Below, in pieces: positions 17,996 through 27,456 of a DNA stretch of 64,000 nucleotides. A model generated the notes under the pieces. The model was not told where the DNA came from and made no database searches. It saw only the letters and a list, made by a program, of their open reading frames with translations. The stretch comes from JABWBJ01 sp035646395 (GTDB lineage Bacteria > Gemmatimonadota > Gemmatimonadetes > Gemmatimonadales > Gemmatimonadaceae), in assembly GCA_035646395.1 (NCBI GenBank), contig DASRPK010000288.1, positions 1 to 64,000 on the forward strand, given 5' to 3'. The number at the start of each line of letters is the position of its first letter. Positions within the stretch are counted from its first letter, which is position 1. A program made the translations under genes and the position numbers.

Positions 17996-19102
17996 ATGAT
18001 ACGAACTGCCGTCGCGATTGCTTTCACAGCCATTGCGACGGCGGTTTCGTTTCAGCAGGCGCCGCGCGCGATCACGTTGCGTCCGGCTGATGCCACGTTA
18101 GGCGAGCCTTTTACGAGTATCCATTCGATCCGTGAGCTCGCCGACGGTAGAGTCCTTATCAGCGATTACAGCCCCGACAATCGCGTCGTGGTCGCTGACC
18201 TGCTTTCCGGACGCGTGCGAAGAGTCGGAAACGTCGGTGCCGGGCCACGTGAGTATCGGCAGGCAGGCAGGCTCTTTGCGCTCCCTGGCGACTCAACGCT
18301 ACTCATCGATTCTCCCGACCGCGGTCGCTGGTGGTTGCTGATGCACCACGACAGCATCGTCAGGAATGTCCCGCCAGACTCGCCCGCGTTGCGTGTTGTT
18401 GGTGGCAGCCCGGCTGGTGTCGATGATCGTGGACGCGTGCTCGGCGTACGATCGGCGGGCTCGGAAAAGCTCGACCACAACAGGATCCGACTGCAGCTTA
18501 TCGCACTAGTTGGAGAAAGAAACAGCGCGCGGGCCGACACGATTGCGAGGCTCCGTGGTGATGAATATCAGATCACTCAGGTCGGTACTCGAGAGCGGCC
18601 GTTCTGGAATCAGATTCAGTTGTCCGGCTCCGTCGCCGACCAAGCAATGTTGTTCCCGGATGGTTGGATCGCAGTGGTTCGTGTCCAGCCTTATCGCGTT
18701 GAGTGGCGTAACTCGTCAGGCACTTGGATCCGTGGACCCGAGGTGCCTTGGGAGTGGCCACCAGCAGACGCGAAGGAGAAGGCGGCTGCGTTCGAGCGCT
18801 TGAAGCGCCGCATTGGCGATCGCGCGAAAGCGGATGACCGGCCGTGGACCGACCGACTCGCGCCTGTTCGCACCAATAACTCGATGATCGCAGCGCCGGA
18901 CGGCAAACTGTTCGTGCTGCGCGCACAATGGTCCAAGGAGCCGCACACTCGTTACGATGTGTTCGATCGCACAGGGCAGCGCATCGGCCAACTCGCCCTG
19001 CCCGACTCGGAACGCGTGGTCGGATTCGGGCCTCGAACCGTCTATATCTCCGTCAGGGATGCCGATGGCTTTCACACCTTGCGCCGCCATCCTTGGCCCT
19101 GA
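17996..19102 (+). CDS. exported six-bladed beta-propeller-like protein
   Basis: A 368-residue protein with an N-terminal signal (MIRTAVAIAFTAIATAVSFQQ). It carries propeller-type stretches: SIRELADGRVLISDYSPDNRVVVADL, NVGAGPREYRQAGRLFALPGDSTLLIDS, and near the end AAPDGKLFVLRAQWSKEPHTRYDVFDRTGQRIGQLALP. This resembles the six-bladed beta-propeller/NHL-like secreted proteins that are numerous in Gemmatimonadota and Bacteroidota. No catalytic signature is visible. It is likely co-transcribed with the S9 peptidase gene upstream. Confidence 0.72.
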   Translation: MIRTAVAIAFTAIATAVSFQQAPRAITLRPADATLGEPFTSIHSIRELADGRVLISDYSPDNRVVVADLLSGRVRRVGNVGAGPREYRQAGRLFALPGDSTLLIDSPDRGRWWLLMHHDSIVRNVPPDSPALRVVGGSPAGVDDRGRVLGVRSAGSEKLDHNRIRLQLIALVGERNSARADTIARLRGDEYQITQVGTRERPFWNQIQLSGSVADQAMLFPDGWIAVVRVQPYRVEWRNSSGTWIRGPEVPWEWPPADAKEKAAAFERLKRRIGDRAKADDRPWTDRLAPVRTNNSMIAAPDGKLFVLRAQWSKEPHTRYDVFDRTGQRIGQLALPDSERVVGFGPRTVYISVRDADGFHTLRRHPWP

Positions 19103-19133
19103 ACCGCGTAATCAGACGTCGGGTTCACCCACA

Positions 19134-19150
19134 TCCCACGTCCCACGTCC
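19134..19150. repeat. 7-bp tandem repeat (TCCCACG)
   Basis: Two exact TCCCACG units with a partial third, in the 57-base spacer between the convergent propeller and TonB-receptor genes. Confidence 0.7.
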
Positions 19151-19159
19151 GCCATCCAA

Positions 19160-21505
19160 TCACCTACGAAGTGTAAAGGTCACATCCACACTTCGTGGCC
19201 CAAGAATGAAGTACCTCGGCGTCCCGTCGCCGCTCACATCACCTGAAGGGTAGGCGCGCCGATCGAGAAGATTGCGCCCGTACACCGCGATCGTAGCATC
19301 CCCCCATGCGTAACGAGCGCCCGCGTCGAGGACATGAAACGCTGGACTCGTCAGGCGCACGTCGCCGCGCGGGGCCAGGTAACTCATCCCCTGATAGCGA
19401 CTGTCCATTGTAAGCGTGAGCGGCCGTGACACCCGCCACGTCAGCTGTTGCGTGGCCAGAAACGCCGGCGTCAGGATCGGTTCAACATCGCGATAGGTAA
19501 CGTCCGTTCCTTCGTCGGTATACGACTCGATTCGGTTCCGGCTCACCGTCAGCGACGCGCCATAATCCAGTGTCGGCGCCAGCGAAAACGCTGCGTCCAA
19601 TTCGATCCCGCGCCGATAGCTTTTTCCGACATTGGCGCGGATGTCATAGCCCAGCGGCGTCGTCGCACCGGTACGCGCGATTTCGTCGCGGAACCGCATG
19701 TCGAACGCGGTCAGGCTGACACGTGCGCGCGGCAACGTGAACGTGGCGCCGAGTTCGAGATCGTTCACATGTTCCGGCCGCACGCGCGTCAGCGGCAGCA
19801 GCGCCGGCGCATCGTCGGGAGTGACATCGTCGGCGCCCGCAAACAGGTCACCCCGGGTGGGCTCCCGCCCCGTCGTGCCGTACGAAGCAAATAACGCCAG
19901 GCGCTCCGCCGCCCGAACCGAAACGCCCACCTTCGGATTCACGAAGCTCCAGCGCTGGCTGACTTCCTCGAGACCGTACCCGTCGGTCGGCCGGTACCGG
20001 AACTCCGCCGTGCGCAGCTGCAAGTCGCCGAACAACGTTGCACCGCCTAACGCGACGCTGGCCTTGGTGAAGGCACTCGCCTCGGTCTTGTAACCCGTAT
20101 TGGAATAGCCGGGGTACTGGAGGTCGGGACGATCATCGAACTCGTGGTCCTTCGAATACGTCATCCCGTGCACCCCACCATCGAGGGTGACACTTCCCTT
20201 CACGACGTGCAGCGCGCCGACGACACCGCCCCAGCGTGAGGCGGAGCGATACCGTAGCGCCGGGCCGGGCGCACCCGATGGGTAGTCGTAGAAGCCACGC
20301 GTCGTGAAACCGTACGCCGTGAGGCCCGCCGATACGTCGGTTGAGAGGAGGCGCGTGTAGGAAAGCGTTGCGAAGCTTTCGCGATACTTGTCCCCCACAC
20401 CAGCCAACGGGTTCGCGCGTGGATTCGTGCGCAGCTCCTCTTCAGGAACAGCGGCGTACGTCTGCCCGTTCCGTTCAAGCCCAGTCGTCGCGGTGAACTT
20501 CACGAGGTCCCGGTCGCCGTAGTATCCGCCGCTCAGGAACGCGCTATTGGCCGCCGAGGTCGCCCCCTCGCGATAGCCGTCCGACCGCATACCGGAGACG
20601 CGTCCGTGGAATGACAGCCGGTTGGCCAGCGGCCCGCTGTTGAATTGCACCGTGGACCGCGCCGTGCCGAAGGACCCGCCGCCCACTTCTACCGTAGAGC
20701 CTCGCGGGGCACCCGTGAGCGAATGCGTCGCGAAGTTCACTGATCCGCCAAACGCCGCCTGGCCATACGTGCTGGTGCCGACGCCACGTTGGACCTGCAT
20801 GCTCTGGATGGAACTGGTCAGGTCCGGAAAATCGGAGAAATAGATCTGCTGGTCTTCCGGCTCGTTGAGCGGGATTCCGTCCAGCGTAATGTTGATCCGC
20901 GATTGGTCGATGCCCCGGATCCTGAAGTACGAGTAATTGAGGAGTGATCCGCTCTCGGAGTACGCCGTCACGCTCGGCGCCTGTCGCAGCGTCAGCGGTA
21001 CATCCTGACCGCTGTAATCACGATCGATCCGTGTTTCGTCGAGGATGGTGCTCGCGATTGGTGCGGCCTCGCTGGCGCGCACGGCAGTGACCGTCAGACG
21101 CTCCAAAGATTGCGCCGTCGCAGCCCGGTTCGCCGGACTGCCGAGTGGCGCCAATCGAATGACGGTGTCGCCCAGCGTCAGTGACCGCTGCAACGGAGCA
21201 TAACCGGCACGCCTAACGATAAGCGTTGTCGAAGGCCTGATCTGGGAAGGCATTCCGCCAGTCCCGGATCCGGTATTGAACGTGGTGTAGCCACGGAACG
21301 GGATGCGAAAGCGCCCGTCGGATCCCGTTATGACGTTGGCCACTTCGCCGGTGCTGATGCGAAGCTGGACCGTCACCCCGCCGAGCGAGGCACCGCTCAC
21401 CGAATCGACGACGGTCCCTGTGATCGGCATGCTCTGCGGGGATTGCGCGCCCGCTTTGGTGGAGATCACGAGGCAGACCGCGGCGAAGATGCTGTAGCAC
21501 TTCAT
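19160..21505 (-). CDS. TonB-dependent outer-membrane receptor (probable thiamin-related uptake)
   Basis: A 781-residue protein. After a signal peptide (MKCYSIFAAVCLVISTKAGAQ) comes a carboxypeptidase-regulatory-like domain (GTVVDSVSGASLGGVTVQL), the plug (DVPLTLRQAPSVTAYSESG to VGTSTYGQAAFGGSVNF) and a 22-strand-type barrel ending in PRYFILGPRSVDVTFTLRR. The final aromatic/Arg-rich strand is typical for TonB receptors. The upstream TPP riboswitch points to thiamin, its phosphates or precursors as cargo; this is inferred from regulation, as for OMR receptors under TPP control in Bacteroidota. The ATG at 21505 was chosen for the signal peptide. Confidence 0.92.
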   Translation of the reverse strand: MKCYSIFAAVCLVISTKAGAQSPQSMPITGTVVDSVSGASLGGVTVQLRISTGEVANVITGSDGRFRIPFRGYTTFNTGSGTGGMPSQIRPSTTLIVRRAGYAPLQRSLTLGDTVIRLAPLGSPANRAATAQSLERLTVTAVRASEAAPIASTILDETRIDRDYSGQDVPLTLRQAPSVTAYSESGSLLNYSYFRIRGIDQSRINITLDGIPLNEPEDQQIYFSDFPDLTSSIQSMQVQRGVGTSTYGQAAFGGSVNFATHSLTGAPRGSTVEVGGGSFGTARSTVQFNSGPLANRLSFHGRVSGMRSDGYREGATSAANSAFLSGGYYGDRDLVKFTATTGLERNGQTYAAVPEEELRTNPRANPLAGVGDKYRESFATLSYTRLLSTDVSAGLTAYGFTTRGFYDYPSGAPGPALRYRSASRWGGVVGALHVVKGSVTLDGGVHGMTYSKDHEFDDRPDLQYPGYSNTGYKTEASAFTKASVALGGATLFGDLQLRTAEFRYRPTDGYGLEEVSQRWSFVNPKVGVSVRAAERLALFASYGTTGREPTRGDLFAGADDVTPDDAPALLPLTRVRPEHVNDLELGATFTLPRARVSLTAFDMRFRDEIARTGATTPLGYDIRANVGKSYRRGIELDAAFSLAPTLDYGASLTVSRNRIESYTDEGTDVTYRDVEPILTPAFLATQQLTWRVSRPLTLTMDSRYQGMSYLAPRGDVRLTSPAFHVLDAGARYAWGDATIAVYGRNLLDRRAYPSGDVSGDGTPRYFILGPRSVDVTFTLRR

Positions 21506-21641
21506 GGATCGACGGATTGATGTCGCTCCTCCGGATCCTCGACCTGTCGGTCGCAACGGACGGAATTCGCCGCCAGTGCGTCCCATGGACGCAACTCCAG
21601 GCGCTGACGCGCCTTACCTGGCCGACCCCACTGCTGGCAGT

Positions 21642-21733
21642 CACTCGCGACTTCCTACGCCGGTGCTAACCGGATCAGGTTCGACGGGACTCTCTCAGCT
21701 CTCCGCAACCACGGAGAGCACCCCGGACGAGTG
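21642..21733 (-). ncRNA. TPP riboswitch (THI element)
   Basis: On the minus strand the element runs from a P1 arm CACTCG to its partner CGAGTG. In between are the conserved GGGGTGC, GCTGAGA, GAACCTGATC, GGTTAG and ACCGGCGTAGGAAG segments in the right order for a TPP aptamer. It lies 136 bases upstream of the TonB receptor start. A small AGGCGC-GTCA-GCGCCT hairpin (about 21600-21615) follows and may be part of the expression platform. Confidence 0.95.
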
Positions 21734-21773
21734 CTGGAAAGATAAGCATCGCGCACGCCAGCGTGCGCTGGAA

Positions 21774-23303
21774 TCAGTCCGCGTCGGCCACTTCTGCCAG
21801 GTCCGATATGGCAGGCCCGTTGATCACCGTGCCATAACGGTCGAATCGGGATCCGTGACAGGGACAGTCCCACGTCTTTTCGGTGTCGTTCCAGTCCACG
21901 ATGCAGTAGAGATGCGGACAGACCGCGGAACGAACGTGCACCGCTCCCGCTCCATCCTTGTAGACCGCAACCTTCTTCGCGCCGCGCCGCATGACGGCTC
22001 CCGATTCCCGGGGAAGTTCGTCAACGCTGCCAATGTCTCCAGCGGTCGCGAGGTCTCCGTACTGTGCCGCGACGTTGAGATTTTCTTTGAGGAACGTCGG
22101 CGCCGCGCGTAAAGAGATACGCCCCGGGTCGTACAGCTTTGTCCATGGGTTTTCCCGACCCGTGATGAGATCGGTGATCAGAATTCCCGCGATCGTGCCA
22201 TGTGTCATTCCATTCCCGGAATCGCCCGTGGCGACATAGATGTTTTCATCGCCGGGATTGCGGCCAATAAAGGCCATGTAGTCGACCGGCTCGAGAACCT
22301 GCCCTGACCATCGATACAGCACGTCCTCGATCATCGGGAAATGTCCCCGACTCCATTGTTCGAGAATTCCGAAGCGCTCCTGCTCATCATCATCGGCCTG
22401 TCCCGTTTTGTGGTCTTCGCCTCCGACGATCAGGATCTCCGTATCCCCATCGAGCGCCGCCAGCCGGATGTAGTGATACGGATCGAGATTGTCCCAGTAG
22501 AGCCGGCGCGGAATCGCCCCTCGTGCGACGCGGGCGCCGATGACATAGGTGCGGTACGCGGCCTGCTTGGTATGGATTTTCACCCAGTCATTCACCGGAG
22601 AGTTCGTCGCAAAGACGATTGCATCGGCAGTGACCGTGTGACCGTCCGATGTCTTCACTAGCGGCCGATCACCCTTCTCCAGTGACTCGACATGCGTGCC
22701 GCAGAAAATCATTCCTCCATCCCGTTCAATCGCTTTCGTCAGTGCGGCGATGTATTTCAACGGATGAAACTGCGCCTGGTTGGGGAACCGGAGTGCAACT
22801 TTCGTCGTGAACGGCACGTCGGGGATCTGCGCGACACGCTCCACGCCATTCAATCCGGCGCGCTGGGCTGCGGGTAATTCGCCATCGAGGTCGTGCCCAC
22901 TCTCGTCTTCCGCAAACCAGTACCCGTCGAGTCGCTCGAATTCGCAATCGATTTTCTCCTCGCGCACAATGGATTCGACACGGTCCACGGCCGCCTTGTG
23001 ACTTGCGGCAGCTATGCGCGCGCCCTCCGACCCGTGCATCGTTTCGATCTTCTCGTAGAAGTCATCGAGCGCAAAGACGAGGTGCGCAGTCGTGCGGCAG
23101 GTTTCACCACCGGCAATTGGTCCATCGTCCAGCAGCACCACGCGGCGACCACTGCGGGCCAGTAAATACGCGGTAGTCACTCCAGCGATGCCGGCGCCCA
23201 CGATGCACACCTCGGTGTCGAGGTCACTCTGCAACGGGTCATACGACGGCATACGGGCCGTGTCCATCCAGAGGGACCTTGTACCACCGGAATCCGTTTC
23301 CAT
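21774..23303 (-). CDS. FAD-dependent oxidoreductase with C-terminal Rieske domain
   Basis: A 509-residue fusion. The N-terminal DAO-type flavoprotein has EVCIVGAGIAGVTTAYLLARSGRRVVLLDDG, and a FAD-contact segment NIYVATGDSGNGMTHGTIAG. The C-terminal about 90 residues form a Rieske [2Fe-2S] domain with CPHLYC and CPCHGSRFD, supplying the two Cys and two His ligands. Such GlpD/DadA-like plus Rieske proteins are common but of unknown substrate; they are probably cytoplasmic amine or amino-acid oxidases passing electrons through the Rieske cluster. It diverges from the kinase-permease fusion gene. Confidence 0.92.
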   Translation of the reverse strand: METDSGGTRSLWMDTARMPSYDPLQSDLDTEVCIVGAGIAGVTTAYLLARSGRRVVLLDDGPIAGGETCRTTAHLVFALDDFYEKIETMHGSEGARIAAASHKAAVDRVESIVREEKIDCEFERLDGYWFAEDESGHDLDGELPAAQRAGLNGVERVAQIPDVPFTTKVALRFPNQAQFHPLKYIAALTKAIERDGGMIFCGTHVESLEKGDRPLVKTSDGHTVTADAIVFATNSPVNDWVKIHTKQAAYRTYVIGARVARGAIPRRLYWDNLDPYHYIRLAALDGDTEILIVGGEDHKTGQADDDEQERFGILEQWSRGHFPMIEDVLYRWSGQVLEPVDYMAFIGRNPGDENIYVATGDSGNGMTHGTIAGILITDLITGRENPWTKLYDPGRISLRAAPTFLKENLNVAAQYGDLATAGDIGSVDELPRESGAVMRRGAKKVAVYKDGAGAVHVRSAVCPHLYCIVDWNDTEKTWDCPCHGSRFDRYGTVINGPAISDLAEVADAD

Positions 23304-23634
23304 GGCTGTGCTCGTGAAGGAGAGATCGACATGGCCTAACGACGGCCGGGCACGGGTGCGCCCAGCCCGGCGCCGTCGTTCCGCGTCACTTCTTTCTCAG
23401 TACCGGCGCGTGACCCAGAAGGTCACGCCTTGGCAAGAGTGCCTTTCCCGAGGTGCTTGGAAGACCCGTGGCGAGCGAAGCAATGGAACAGAATTACGAA
23501 GGTGTGACCAGCGCGTTCTCGCGGTCGCTAATAAGCCGGTCCGAACACCTGGTCCGAACACTTTTCGCATGCAGGCGCTACACACGCCCGTGCACCGAGC
23601 CCACTCTGCACGTGAATTCATTGTCTGATCCGGC
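23304..23634 (+). other. structured 330-bp intergenic region between divergent genes
   Basis: No gene is supported. The region holds an imperfect long stem based on AACGACGGC/GCCGTCGTT (23338-23380), a perfect 8-bp hairpin GCGTGACC-CAGAA-GGTCACGC (23408-23428), and two 11-bp direct repeats nearer the kinase-permease gene. It therefore probably contains the promoters and regulatory sites of both divergent genes. I could not assign a confident -10/-35 pair. Confidence 0.5.
23538..23561 (+). promoter_or_regulatory. 11-bp direct repeats upstream of the HTH-kinase-permease gene
   Basis: GGTCCGAACAC occurs twice with a 13-bp period, about 75 bases before the start codon at 23635. The downstream protein begins with a helix-turn-helix domain, so these could be its own operator; that is inference. 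Confidence 0.4.
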
Positions 23635-26600
23635 ATGCGCTACCGACTGAGGCTTGATCGCCTCGAACAACTGCTGTCGACCAGCCGCGTCAGTCAGAAC
23701 CATTGGGCGATGCGACTCGGGTTGTCGCGTGGTCACTGGTCCGATCTTCGTAGTGGGAAGCACCCATTCCCCTCGGCCAGGACCCGCCAGCGCCTCGTCG
23801 AAGCGTTTGGTGTCGAGGAACGCGACCTCTTTGAGCCGGACTCGACATCCCCGGACGCAGAGTTCGATTTCCGATTGGCACTCGCCGCTCGTTTCGAGCT
23901 GACGTCCGAGCTTGGTCAGGGTGGCATGGGAACTGTCTACCTCGCCAATGATCTCGCACTGGGTCGCGTGGTCGCAGTGAAAATGGTCGCCGCCGAAGCC
24001 GTGGCCGGCGTGGGCGCCGATCCGCTCGTGCAGGAAATCAGGCTCGTATCCCGTCTTCAGCACCCGAACATCCTGCCCCTGTTCGACGCGGGCGAACGCG
24101 GTGGCAGCCCGTTTTATGTCATGCCGTGGGTACGCGGCGGCTCACTCGGGGCCCTGCTGCGGGCCAGGACGCGGCTGTCGCTAGGGGAAGCGTTAGGCAT
24201 GCTCGAAGGCATTGCAGCCGGGCTGGGGCACGCGCATGCAGAACGGGTGCTGCATTGCGACATCAAACCGGAGAATATCCTCGTCCAGGGCGCGCATCCG
24301 TACGTGATGGATTTCGGCATCGCGCGCAAGGTTCATTCCGAAGCCTTCGAGTGGTCCTCGCTGCGGAAAGACCTCGATTTTTCTGCGGGGACGCCGGCGT
24401 ACGTCAGTCCCGAGCAGGCATCGGGCGAACCGAACCTCGATGCGCGGTCGGATATCTACAGCCTCGCCTGTGTCGCCTACGAAATGATCGCCGGACGGAA
24501 GCCGTTTACCGGTGAAACGACGCAGCAGATCGTGTCACTCCGTTTCCGCGAACCGCCGCCGCCGCTGCAGAAGTTTGCGCCGGACGTGCCGATCGAAGTG
24601 GCGCAGGCGATCGAACGGGCGATGTCCATCGACCCTTCCGCACGCCCTGCATCGGCGCGCGCGTTCATCGACGAGTTGCAGGCGGCACGTGGTAGCGTCG
24701 CGCGGTGGCGAACGACGATTTCAGTGGGACGCGCGCGTGTCCTGCGTCGCCTGCGAACCGCGGCGTTAGGCGCGGCACCGCCGAGGCAGCGTCCCATGCC
24801 CGTGCGCGAATGGTTTCACACGTTGCGCCAGGATGTCGCGTACGCGTTTCGGCAGCGCCGGCGAAGCCCGGGGCTGACTACGATGGCACTGCTCACGTTG
24901 GCGCTCGCGATCGGGCTCACGACCGCCGTCTTCGCGGTCGTCGACGGCGTGCTGCTCCGCCCTCTCCCTTTCCCGGATTCTGACCGCCTCGTCGCACTGC
25001 AATCCGTGGATTCGTCAGGCAGTGCGTTTTCGTACGTCTCTTCGGCCAACTGGTCCGACTGGAATTCCGGAAACCGGACGCTGGTCAAGTCTGCAATCCG
25101 CAAGGACGGCCGGCTTTCTGTAGTGTGGGGTGCAGAAGCGGTGCGCGCTGAAGGTCAGGAAGTGAGCGCGGACTTCTTCGAAGTGCTCCGAGCCCGTTTC
25201 GTCGCCGGGCGCGGGTTTCAGGCTTCAGATGCTGCGTTCCGGGATCCCGTGGCGATCGTAAGCGAGGGATTCTGGAGAAGCAGGCTCGGACACACGCCTC
25301 TCGCCAATCTCGCCATTCAGGTGAATGGTTTCAGCCACGCCGTCGTGGGCGTCGTTGACTCACGTCACGCGTGGCCGGAAGGGACGGAAGTCTACCTGCT
25401 GGAGCGGCCGCGCACCGTTGGCGGCGCGGAGCGAAACAACGTCAACTATGCAGCAATTGGCCGCCTCAAGCCCGGCGTTTCACTCGAGCGGGCCAGGGCC
25501 GATCTCTCGGCGATCGCGCACCACATCCGGCAACAGGACCCCGTCGCTCTGTACTCCCATGGCGTGGGGGTGAGGCCGCTGGTGGAAGACGTGGTCGGCG
25601 ATTCGGGAGAGATGCTTGCGATGCTGATGGGATCCGTCGCCATGGTCCTCCTCATCGCCTGCGCCAACCTGGCCAGCGCCAACCTGGCCCAGGCCGCAGT
25701 GCGCAGCCGCGAGATGGCCGTCCGCGCTGCACTTGGCGCCGGACGCGCGAGACTCGTCAGGCAGGTTCTGGTCGATCATGTCATGCTCGCGACGGTTGGC
25801 GGCGCGCTCGGCGTGGGGCTGGCTCGTTTCCTGACCGGCAGCGCAACGCTGATGGGCGCGGCCGAACTACCGCGCACCAGTTCGATTACGATCGATATTC
25901 GCGTGATCGCGTTTGCGTTTCTCGTGGCAGCGCTGGCGGGAATTGCAACCGGATTGCTTCCGGCACTTCGCGCCACACGCGTCGCGCCGGGTCGCGCAAT
26001 GGAAACCGGAGCGCGTGGTAATGTCGGCGGGGGTCGAGGATTACCCGGGCGCGTATTCGTCGCCGCCGAAGTCGCGATGGCGCTCATGCTGGTTATCGGA
26101 GCCGGCCTGCTCGTGCAGAGCATGCGCGCCGTGCTCGCGCGCCCGCTTGGCTTCGAGATCGATCGCATCGTGGTAGCGGAGGTCACGCTCGGTGGGCCTC
26201 GATACAGCCGCGACAGCGCCGCGGTGCTTGCGTATTGGGATCGCTTGAGAAAAGCTGTCGCTCAGATGCCGGGCAGTGAAGGCGCTGGACTGGTGAGTTG
26301 GGTGCCACTCGTGCGGGGCGGCAACGGATTCATCGAGATCGGCGGCAAGGACATCCCGGGAGCGGGCGCGGGTTATCGCATCGTGAGTGAGGGCTACTTC
26401 GAGACTCTTCGCATGCCTGTTCTGCAGGGACGTGCCTTTGCAGAGACCGATCGCGCCGACGGAATGCGAGTCACGGTGATCAGCAAGCGGCTCGCCGACC
26501 GGTACTGGCCCGGCGAATCACCTGTTGGTCGTCAGCTACGTGCGACGAGCATGGAGCGTTTCGACACTGAAGCTCCGTGGCTCACGATCATCGGCGTGGT

Positions 26601-27222
26601 GAGCGATGCGAGGCCTGGCGGCTACGAATCCGACGAAGCCGCCGAGATGTACGTGCTGTACCGACAGTTGCCGTACTGGCGAGTCAGCACCATGAGTGTG
26701 GTAGTCCGCGGCGCCGGCTCCGAGGCATCCCTCATGAGCGCCGTGCGCGACCAGGTGCGGGCGATCGACCCGATGATTCCCGCGGACCTCGAGTTCCTCC
26801 GATCGCATGCCGACCGGGTCACGGCCGCGCGCCGGTTCACCATGTCAACGGTGTCCGTGTTCGGGATCCTGTCGCTGATCCTGGCGGCCATCGGCGTGTT
26901 TGGCGTGCTGTCGTTCGCGGTAGCCCAGCGGACGCGGGAGATGGCGGTGCGTGCCGCGTTAGGCGCGGACCGGCCCCGGCTTCAGCGGCTTGTCCTGGGG
27001 AGCGGCGCGCGGGTGGTTGCGGTCGGTATCGCAGGCGGTCTGTTCGGGGCCTGGTCACTTTCCCGGCTCGCCCAGTCGCTTCTGTTCGGCGTCCAGCCGC
27101 GCGATCCTTTCGTGTTCGGTGCGGCAATACTGACCATTGCCGCCGTCGGCCTCCTCGCCGCAGTCATTCCCGCGCGGAGGGCTGCCCGTGTTGAGCCTAT
27201 GGTGGCGCTGCGACAGGAATAG
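23635..27222 (+). CDS. HTH - Ser/Thr protein kinase - ADOP-type FtsX/MacB permease fusion
   Basis: A 1195-residue single-frame fusion. Residues 1 to about 67 look like an XRE-type helix-turn-helix (VSQNHWAMRLGLSRGHWSDLRSG). Residues about 87-349 are a PknB-like kinase: Gly loop GQGGMGTVYL (94-103), K116 in VAVKM, HCDIKPEN (207-214), DFG (226-228), SPEQ (258-261). From about 390 comes an ADOP permease: RSPGLTTMALLTLALAIGLTTAVFAVVDGVLLRPLPF, a large periplasmic MacB-core region, then FtsX domains near 660-780 and 1080-1195. The HRD motif reads HCD, but the catalytic Asp is kept. ADOP permeases are FtsX-like proteins often found without an adjacent ATPase. Kinase and HTH would face the cytoplasm. 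Confidence 0.9.
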   Translation: MRYRLRLDRLEQLLSTSRVSQNHWAMRLGLSRGHWSDLRSGKHPFPSARTRQRLVEAFGVEERDLFEPDSTSPDAEFDFRLALAARFELTSELGQGGMGTVYLANDLALGRVVAVKMVAAEAVAGVGADPLVQEIRLVSRLQHPNILPLFDAGERGGSPFYVMPWVRGGSLGALLRARTRLSLGEALGMLEGIAAGLGHAHAERVLHCDIKPENILVQGAHPYVMDFGIARKVHSEAFEWSSLRKDLDFSAGTPAYVSPEQASGEPNLDARSDIYSLACVAYEMIAGRKPFTGETTQQIVSLRFREPPPPLQKFAPDVPIEVAQAIERAMSIDPSARPASARAFIDELQAARGSVARWRTTISVGRARVLRRLRTAALGAAPPRQRPMPVREWFHTLRQDVAYAFRQRRRSPGLTTMALLTLALAIGLTTAVFAVVDGVLLRPLPFPDSDRLVALQSVDSSGSAFSYVSSANWSDWNSGNRTLVKSAIRKDGRLSVVWGAEAVRAEGQEVSADFFEVLRARFVAGRGFQASDAAFRDPVAIVSEGFWRSRLGHTPLANLAIQVNGFSHAVVGVVDSRHAWPEGTEVYLLERPRTVGGAERNNVNYAAIGRLKPGVSLERARADLSAIAHHIRQQDPVALYSHGVGVRPLVEDVVGDSGEMLAMLMGSVAMVLLIACANLASANLAQAAVRSREMAVRAALGAGRARLVRQVLVDHVMLATVGGALGVGLARFLTGSATLMGAAELPRTSSITIDIRVIAFAFLVAALAGIATGLLPALRATRVAPGRAMETGARGNVGGGRGLPGRVFVAAEVAMALMLVIGAGLLVQSMRAVLARPLGFEIDRIVVAEVTLGGPRYSRDSAAVLAYWDRLRKAVAQMPGSEGAGLVSWVPLVRGGNGFIEIGGKDIPGAGAGYRIVSEGYFETLRMPVLQGRAFAETDRADGMRVTVISKRLADRYWPGESPVGRQLRATSMERFDTEAPWLTIIGVVSDARPGGYESDEAAEMYVLYRQLPYWRVSTMSVVVRGAGSEASLMSAVRDQVRAIDPMIPADLEFLRSHADRVTAARRFTMSTVSVFGILSLILAAIGVFGVLSFAVAQRTREMAVRAALGADRPRLQRLVLGSGARVVAVGIAGGLFGAWSLSRLAQSLLFGVQPRDPFVFGAAILTIAAVGLLAAVIPARRAARVEPMVALRQE

Positions 27223-27295
<73 letters not shown>

Positions 27296-27348
27296 CGGGA
27301 CGATAAACGTAAAGCCTGATTGTGCTTGGATGAACCCTTACATCAGCC

Positions 27349-27456
27349 CAGAGGCCAGAAGCCCGAGGTCAGAGGCATCGGATTTTAGCCCTGGCCTCTG
27401 GCCTCTGGCGTCTGGCCTGCCTCTGGCCTCTGGCCTGCCCCTGGCCTCTGGCCTGC
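27349..27456. repeat. degenerate CTGGCCTCTGGCC repeat array running into queF
   Basis: A block of repeated CCTCTGGCC/CTGGCCTG units (from about 27390) with two complementary AGAGGCCAGA-like copies at 27349-27380. The two parts could pair as a long hairpin after the queF stop codon. The repeats extend across that stop and encode the last about 24 residues of QueF. The same unit recurs at 46570. Confidence 0.85.

Noticed and set aside
23338..23380. Rho-independent terminator
   Set aside because: The stem is long but imperfect, no T-run follows on either strand, and no gene ends there; it is described only as leader structure.
27349..27456. CRISPR array
   Set aside because: Units are only 7-16 bp, contiguous and degenerate, without unique spacers, and no cas genes are nearby.
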